DNA from: an uncultured Anaerolineaceae bacterium
Lineage (GTDB): Bacteria; Chloroflexota; Anaerolineae; Anaerolineales; Anaerolineaceae
DNA length: 5,993 nt
Reading direction: 5' to 3'
NCBI GenBank assembly: GCA_937894825.1
Contig: CALCQT010000149.1
Span: forward strand, 1-5,993
A model generated the notes under the pieces. The model was not told the DNA's origin. It made no database searches and saw nothing but the letters and a program-made list of their open reading frames with translations. Position numbers and translations under genes: made by a program. Below are positions 1 to 3,303 of this stretch, in pieces. Within the stretch, counting starts at the first letter, position 1, and each line of letters begins with the position of its first letter.

Positions 1-2183
1 AACTCCGCAACCGGAATCATTCCCATCCCCCAGCCCGAAGACACAAAACACACCGTGTCTCCTTCCGTCACCATCAGCGCCGCTGTCAGAGAATCATCCG
101 CTTTCAGCTTCATCCCGTTCACCCCGGCCGCCAGCAAACCCATGGCCCGCAGATCCTGCTGATCAAAGCGGATCGCCATCCCTTTCTTCGAGGTCAACAT
201 CAGTTCATAACGGTCATCCGGACTGACCAACACCGTCAGCAGGCGATCGCCCGCGTTCACTTTGCACAACGCGAAGCCCTGAGAAGAGGCAAAAGGCAGC
301 TCCGCCGCCAGCGTCTTCTTCACCAGCGCGTTCTCCGTTACTGTGATCACGCCGGCCGTTTCACTGTTCTTATCCTCCGGTGAAAGCGCAAAAACCGCCG
401 CGATTTTTTCTTCACTCCCCCAGCCCGAAAGCGCCGCGAAATCAATCCCGTCGGCAAAGGTTTCCACTTTCGGCAGTGTCTCCACATAAATACCAAACGC
501 GTTACCGGACTCGGTCACAAAATAAACCGTCTGCTGTGTATCCCCGGCGATCAGCCAGCGCGGAACAGCAAAACCTTTCTCAAGCGCCAGCGCCGGATCA
601 CAGCGCCCGACCTTGCCTTCCGCCGTCAGCCCGACCAGCACAGCGTCCGCCGCCACCAGCGCGTTGGCGGTCAGCACCTCTTTTGAGGAGACGCCTTCGC
701 CCAGCAGCGCGATCTGCGTCCGGCGCGGATCGGTATAGCGTTTTTTCAGGTCCATCAGTTCATCCACCAAACGCGCCCGCATCTTTGCCGGCGTCGCCAG
801 CAGGTCCTTCATCTCAGCAATCGCCGCCTGCAGCGACTCGAACTCACGTTCCAGTTTGGAGGATTCCAGACGCGTCAGCCGTTTGAGCGGCATATCAAGA
901 ATCGCCTGGGCCTGTTCCGCATCCAGACCGAAGCGCGCCGTCATTGTGTCCCGGGCCTCTTTCTCATCTTCGGCATTGCGGATGATCGCAATGATCTCGT
1001 CCAAATTGCGGATCGCCACCAGCAAACCCTGAATGATATGCGCCCGCCGCTCAGCCTTGTCCAGCTCAAACTGCGTCTGCCGCCGGATCACTTCCAACTG
1101 ATGATCAATATAGACCCGCAGCGCCTGCTTCAGGTTCAAAACCCGCGGGCTGCCGTCCACCAATGCCAGCAAAATGATCCCAAAAGTCGTTTGCAGCGGG
1201 GTATGTTTGTATAGTTTGCGCAGCACATCTTCCGCGTCGCCGGCTTTGGAGAGCTCGATCACGATCCGCATGCCCTGCCGGTCAGACTCATCGCGCAAAT
1301 CGGTAATCCCCTCGATAACCCCGTCCCGCACCAATTGTGCGATCCGCTCGATCAGTCCGTTCTTGTTGACCTGATAAGGAATCTCGGTGATAATCAGCCG
1401 GTTGCGCCCGCGCCCCATCTCTTCCAAATGGACCCGTCCGCGCACCGTCAGCCGTCCGCGTCCGGTGGCGTAGGCGGCCACCAGCTCATTGCGCGCGTCT
1501 TCCAAAACGACGATGCCGCCGGTCGGGAAATCGGGGCCTTTCACATAGCGCATCAGGTCCTCAACCGTGATGTCGTCGAACTGCTCCCAAGTGTGCAGGA
1601 TATAGATCAGCGCGTCAACAATTTCGGCCAGGTTATGCGGCGGGATGTTGGTCGCCATACCGACCGCGATGCCGCTGGCGCCGTTGACCAGCAGGTTCGG
1701 CACAATAGAGGGCAGCACGACCGGTTCATCCAGCGTATCGTCAAAATTGCGCATGAAGTCGACCGTGTCCTGATCGATATGATCGAGCAGTTCCATGGAG
1801 AATTTATCCAGTTTGGCTTCGGTGTACCGCATGGCGGCCGGAGGATCGCCGTCAATGCTGCCGAAGTTGCCCTGGCCTTCCACCAGCGGATAGCGAATGG
1901 AGAAATCCTGCGCCAGCCGCGCCATGGCGTCATAGACCGCGCTGTCGCCGTGCGGATGATATTTCCCCAGCACTTCACCCACGATACGGGCTGATTTTTT
2001 GAAGCCGGAATCAGGACGGATACCCATGTCATACATGGCGTAGAGAATTCTGCGCTGAACCGGCTTGAGGCCGTCCCGCGCATCCGGCAGGGCCCGCGAG
2101 ATGATGACGCTCATGGCGTAATCAAGATAGGACTGCTGCATCTCCTGTTCAATATTTACGGGGCGAATTCCCTGATTTTCCAT
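1..2183 (-). CDS. gyrA: DNA gyrase / topoisomerase IV subunit A, 3'-truncated by the window edge
   Basis: This is the DNA-cleaving and religating A subunit of a type IIA topoisomerase, which works with a GyrB/ParE ATPase to pass one duplex through another in the cytoplasm. The frame is open from an ATG at 2183 to position 3 (727 complete codons, no stop). GGAGG lies 7 nt upstream of the start. Residues 1-45 carry the family N-terminus ([20 protein letters not shown]). [12 protein letters not shown] follows, with Ser81 and Asp85 at the quinolone-determining positions (wild-type-like), then [11 protein letters not shown] and AMRYTE with catalytic Tyr120 (codon 1824-1826) preceded by Arg119. A coiled-coil tower spans roughly residues 350-485. 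The C-terminal beta-pinwheel starts near 490, and one blade reads VRAMG-like ([17 protein letters not shown]). By comparison with E. coli GyrA about 70-85 residues are missing at the edge. FGSIDGD favours GyrA over ParC, but the QRRGGKG box expected in the first blade (residues about 515-530) is absent, so a ParC-like paralogue is possible. Confidence 0.93.
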   Translation of the reverse strand, partial: MENQGIRPVNIEQEMQQSYLDYAMSVIISRALPDARDGLKPVQRRILYAMYDMGIRPDSGFKKSARIVGEVLGKYHPHGDSAVYDAMARLAQDFSIRYPLVEGQGNFGSIDGDPPAAMRYTEAKLDKFSMELLDHIDQDTVDFMRNFDDTLDEPVVLPSIVPNLLVNGASGIAVGMATNIPPHNLAEIVDALIYILHTWEQFDDITVEDLMRYVKGPDFPTGGIVVLEDARNELVAAYATGRGRLTVRGRVHLEEMGRGRNRLIITEIPYQVNKNGLIERIAQLVRDGVIEGITDLRDESDRQGMRIVIELSKAGDAEDVLRKLYKHTPLQTTFGIILLALVDGSPRVLNLKQALRVYIDHQLEVIRRQTQFELDKAERRAHIIQGLLVAIRNLDEIIAIIRNAEDEKEARDTMTARFGLDAEQAQAILDMPLKRLTRLESSKLEREFESLQAAIAEMKDLLATPAKMRARLVDELMDLKKRYTDPRRTQIALLGEGVSSKEVLTANALVAADAVLVGLTAEGKVGRCDPALALEKGFAVPRWLIAGDTQQTVYFVTESGNAFGIYVETLPKVETFADGIDFAALSGWGSEEKIAAVFALSPEDKNSETAGVITVTENALVKKTLAAELPFASSQGFALCKVNAGDRLLTVLVSPDDRYELMLTSKKGMAIRFDQQDLRAMGLLAAGVNGMKLKADDSLTAALMVTEGDTVCFVSSGWGMGMIPVAE

Positions 2184-2190
2184 TCCGCTT

Positions 2191-2195
2191 CCTCC
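2191..2195 (-). promoter_or_regulatory. Ribosome binding site of gyrA
   Basis: Read on the minus strand this is GGAGG, 7 nt before the ATG at 2183. It fixes the gyrA start, and the protein N-terminus that follows is the usual family one. Confidence 0.85.
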
Positions 2196-2209
2196 AAGTT
2201 TATTTTTCA

Positions 2210-2241
2210 CCGGAAATCCGCTTTTTCGCCGGGATTCCCGG
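2210..2241 (-). promoter_or_regulatory. Leader hairpin in the gyrA 5' UTR
   Basis: On the minus strand CCGGGAATCC (2241-2232) can pair with GGATTTCCGG (2219-2210). This makes a 10-bp stem with one G-U pair and a 12-nt loop. The same place also holds a shorter alternative palindrome, CCGGGATTCCCGG (2229-2241 on the plus strand). The stem would begin at about the predicted first transcribed base and end 14 nt before the Shine-Dalgarno sequence. It has no U-tract, so it is not a terminator. It could stabilise the mRNA or bind a regulator; the role is inference. Confidence 0.45.
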
Positions 2242-2247
2242 ATGACG

Positions 2248-2256
2248 ATTATAGCA
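2248..2256 (-). promoter_or_regulatory. Extended -10 promoter of gyrA (TGCTATAAT)
   Basis: Minus-strand TGCTATAAT is an exact consensus extended -10 element, placing the start of transcription near 2241 and giving a leader of about 58 nt. No good -35 lies 16-18 bp upstream of it. A second, overlapping option is TTGTCG (2288-2283) with a 16-bp spacer to TATAAA (2266-2261). The sequence alone does not decide which is used. Confidence 0.6.
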
Positions 2257-2310
2257 TTATTTTATACCGTGCCGCGCGTACCCGACAAAATATCAAATTT
2301 GACCATAGAG

Positions 2311-2338
2311 TTGACCACCAATCAAATAATGTGGACAA
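2311..2338. repeat. Short inverted repeat upstream of the gyrA promoter
   Basis: TTGACCAC (2311-2318) and GTGGACAA (2331-2338) are inverted copies with one mismatch, 12 bp apart. TTGACCA also occurs directly repeated at 2299-2305. It lies about 70-100 bp upstream of the predicted gyrA start of transcription and could be a protein-binding dyad, but arms of this length can arise by chance. Confidence 0.25.
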
Positions 2339-2349
2339 TAAAAAATCTG

Positions 2350-2403
2350 CCCCCGTAGGGGCAACCCTCGCGAAGCACCCTGTCGGGGTCGCGGTTGCCC
2401 TTA
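2350..2403. repeat. Palindromic intergenic repeat of the GTAGGGGC type
   Basis: The outer arms TAGGGGCAACC (2356-2366) and GGTTGCCCTTA (2393-2403) are inverted copies with one mismatch. A small inner dyad ACCC/GGGT (2377-2380, 2386-2389) lies between them, and CCCC-GTA-GGGG (2351-2361) forms another just outside. GC content is much higher than in the flanking AT-rich DNA. The arms resemble a widespread family of dispersed palindromes beginning GTAGGGGC that sits between genes in many bacteria, including Chloroflexota, often regarded as REP- or MITE-like. Only one copy is visible here, so the dispersed nature is inferred from memory. Confidence 0.6.
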
Positions 2404-2483
2404 GAGCGCCTGTCCGCTCCGTGCATCGCGCAGCATTCGCGACACAAATCGGTATTCAATGGAGAACGCACCATTAATATTTT

Positions 2484-2519
2484 AAACAAAAACAGACGCT
2501 AACCATACGCGCCTGTTTT
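2484..2519 (-). terminator. Rho-independent terminator after the RelB-like gene
   Basis: On the minus strand AAAACAGGCGC (2519-2509) pairs with GCGTCTGTTTT (2499-2489). The 11-bp stem has one G-U pair and a 9-nt loop, and the run TTTTTGTTT follows. It lies about 60 bp after the stop at 2581 and would end the DUF4160-DUF2442-RelB transcript before gyrA. The U-tract and the G-U pairing favour the minus orientation. The opposite strand would have an A-C mismatch and a weaker tract. Confidence 0.75.
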
Positions 2520-2580
2520 ATCATTTCATCACCGTGTATGCTTACCGCACTGGCATTTTTTAAGTCTCTCAATACATTAT

Positions 2581-2769
2581 TCAAAAAAAGTATTCAGAGG
2601 TTCCCTCATCGCTAAGCAGCTCCGTCATCATTTGGTCAACATCAGTATATGCTTTACCCAATGAAGGATTCTTTTTCATTTCTTCTACTTCCTGCATGGC
2701 CGCCAGCGTCTCGGCATTGGGAACATCCATTGAGATTTCAAATGGGATCCTTTTAATTGAAAATTCCAT
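2581..2769 (-). CDS. Orphan C-terminal half of a RelB/DinJ-family antitoxin (62 aa)
   Basis: Family antitoxins of about 80-95 residues have an N-terminal ribbon-helix-helix for dimerising and binding DNA, and a C-terminal part that wraps the RelE/YafQ toxin. Here only the second part is present. Residues 7-50 contain KRIPFEIS, PNAETLAAMQEVEEMKKNP and LGKAYTDVDQMM, all typical of the toxin-binding half. The ribbon-helix-helix is missing. I place the start at ATG 2769, one base after the TAA of the upstream DUF2442 gene. There is no clear Shine-Dalgarno, so translation is probably coupled. Reading the frame further up to 2838 would only overlap the DUF2442 gene and adds no family sequence. No toxin gene follows before the terminator. 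It is either a remnant or a repurposed small protein that could still bind a toxin encoded elsewhere. Confidence 0.75.
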   Translation of the reverse strand: MEFSIKRIPFEISMDVPNAETLAAMQEVEEMKKNPSLGKAYTDVDQMMTELLSDEGTSEYFF

Positions 2770-2770
2770 T

Positions 2771-3013
2771 TTAGTCCGCTGGTTTACTATTGGTATATAA
2801 TTCGTCCGGACATATATCAATCCCACCCGCCCACTCAACAGTCAATGGATTGATTTTCACAGACTGAAAAATCGCCGGATTTCCAAGCGGCGCAAAAAAG
2901 CTATCACTCAAATACGGCGAGACGTCAAATATTCGCCGTTCATTATTGTCAAAAGTGATAAGAAGCCGATACCGCGGAAGCGGTTTGACTTCGATCGGAT
3001 AGTAGCTGTTCAT
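2771..3013 (-). CDS. DUF2442 domain protein (80 aa)
   Basis: This is a small, apparently intact single-domain protein of unknown biochemical function. It matches the DUF2442 pattern as I remember it: IEVKPLP then YRLLITFDNNERRIFDVSPYL (15-35), an F-x-x-L/NPAIFQSVKI segment in the middle (about 39-54), and VEWAGGIDICPDELY (59-73) near the end. The length is normal for the family, and there is no signal peptide or membrane helix. The ATG at 3013 has GGAGAG 5 nt upstream. The start lies one base after the TAG of the broken DUF4160 gene, and its own TAA is one base before the RelB-like ATG. DUF2442 and DUF4160 genes are commonly paired and have been suspected to form toxin-antitoxin-like modules. 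If so, this is the surviving partner. That role is inference. Confidence 0.85.
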   Translation of the reverse strand: MNSYYPIEVKPLPRYRLLITFDNNERRIFDVSPYLSDSFFAPLGNPAIFQSVKINPLTVEWAGGIDICPDELYTNSKPAD

Positions 3014-3014
3014 T

Positions 3015-3277
3015 CTATCTCTCCAAGCCCCTGATTTTTATTATCTCATTATTTTCGTTAAGAGCAATCCAAGCCGCATTAATCTCATCTTCGCGCAGAG
3101 CAACCCAAGCTTCTACCTATTTCTGTTGCTTACGAGGAAGTTTCCCTGCGAGTGTTTCTCCATCCGCGGCAATGGACATTTTTTCTCCAGCAAACACGGC
3201 ATGGACATGGGCTTGTGGTGCGGACTATTATTTTTTTTGAACATGTATATTCTCATCCGATGGGATATTTTGCGCAC
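3015..3277 (-). pseudogene. Decayed DUF4160 gene: one frameshift and one amber codon
   Basis: No single frame covers it, but translation in two frames rebuilds a DUF4160 protein. First frame, from a possible GTG at 3277: RKISHRMRIYMFKKNNSPHH, matching the family N-terminus (M-P-x-I-S...I-Y-M-F...N-P-P-H). Near 3213-3217 the frame shifts (net +2 or -1). The second frame goes on with AHVHAVFAGEKMS, ADGETLAGKLPRKQQK, an amber TAG at 3119-3117, then VEAWVALREDEINAAWIAL, NENNEIIKIRGLER and TAG at 3017-3015. Family members have a Leu-Val-x-x-W pattern where the TAG falls, so one base change (TTG to TAG) would explain it. The real stop is one base before the DUF2442 ATG, as expected for an operon. 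No convincing Shine-Dalgarno or ATG is seen at the 5' end, which overlaps a 37-bp palindrome. Confidence 0.8.
3019..3024 (-). promoter_or_regulatory. Ribosome binding site of the DUF2442 gene
   Basis: Minus-strand GGAGAG ends 5 nt before the ATG at 3013. It lies inside the last codons of the broken DUF4160 gene, so DUF2442 can be translated independently of the stops upstream. Confidence 0.75.
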
Positions 3278-3295
3278 AGCGCAAAATATCCCATC
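3259..3295. repeat. Perfect 37-bp palindrome (17-bp arms, 3-nt centre)
   Basis: GATGGGATATTTTGCGC (3259-3275) and its exact reverse complement (3279-3295) flank ACA. It begins 8 nt after the stop codon of the CnaB-sortase gene and covers the first codons of the DUF4160 remnant. As RNA it would form a very stable hairpin that could protect the upstream transcript's 3' end or stop transcription. There is no U-tract on either side, so it is not a standard intrinsic terminator. Confidence 0.9.
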
Positions 3296-3303
3296 CTCAT
3301 ACT

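Noticed and set aside
1335..1994. 219-residue open frame on the plus strand, and another at 380-886
   Set aside because: Both lie antisense to gyrA, whose conserved motifs are clear. The products are rich in Arg, Pro, Ser and His with no domain, as expected for complements of a GC-rich gene.
1607..2083. 158-residue open frame on the minus strand
   Set aside because: It is a shifted frame inside gyrA. The true frame carries the active site through the same bases.
2426..2442. TCGCG...CGCGA small dyad with a 7-nt loop
   Set aside because: A 5-bp stem is too short to support as a feature on its own.
2770..2838. Longer start at 2838 for the RelB-like gene, giving 85 residues
   Set aside because: The extra residues overlap the DUF2442 coding end and do not form a ribbon-helix-helix. 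The family match begins just after the ATG at 2769.
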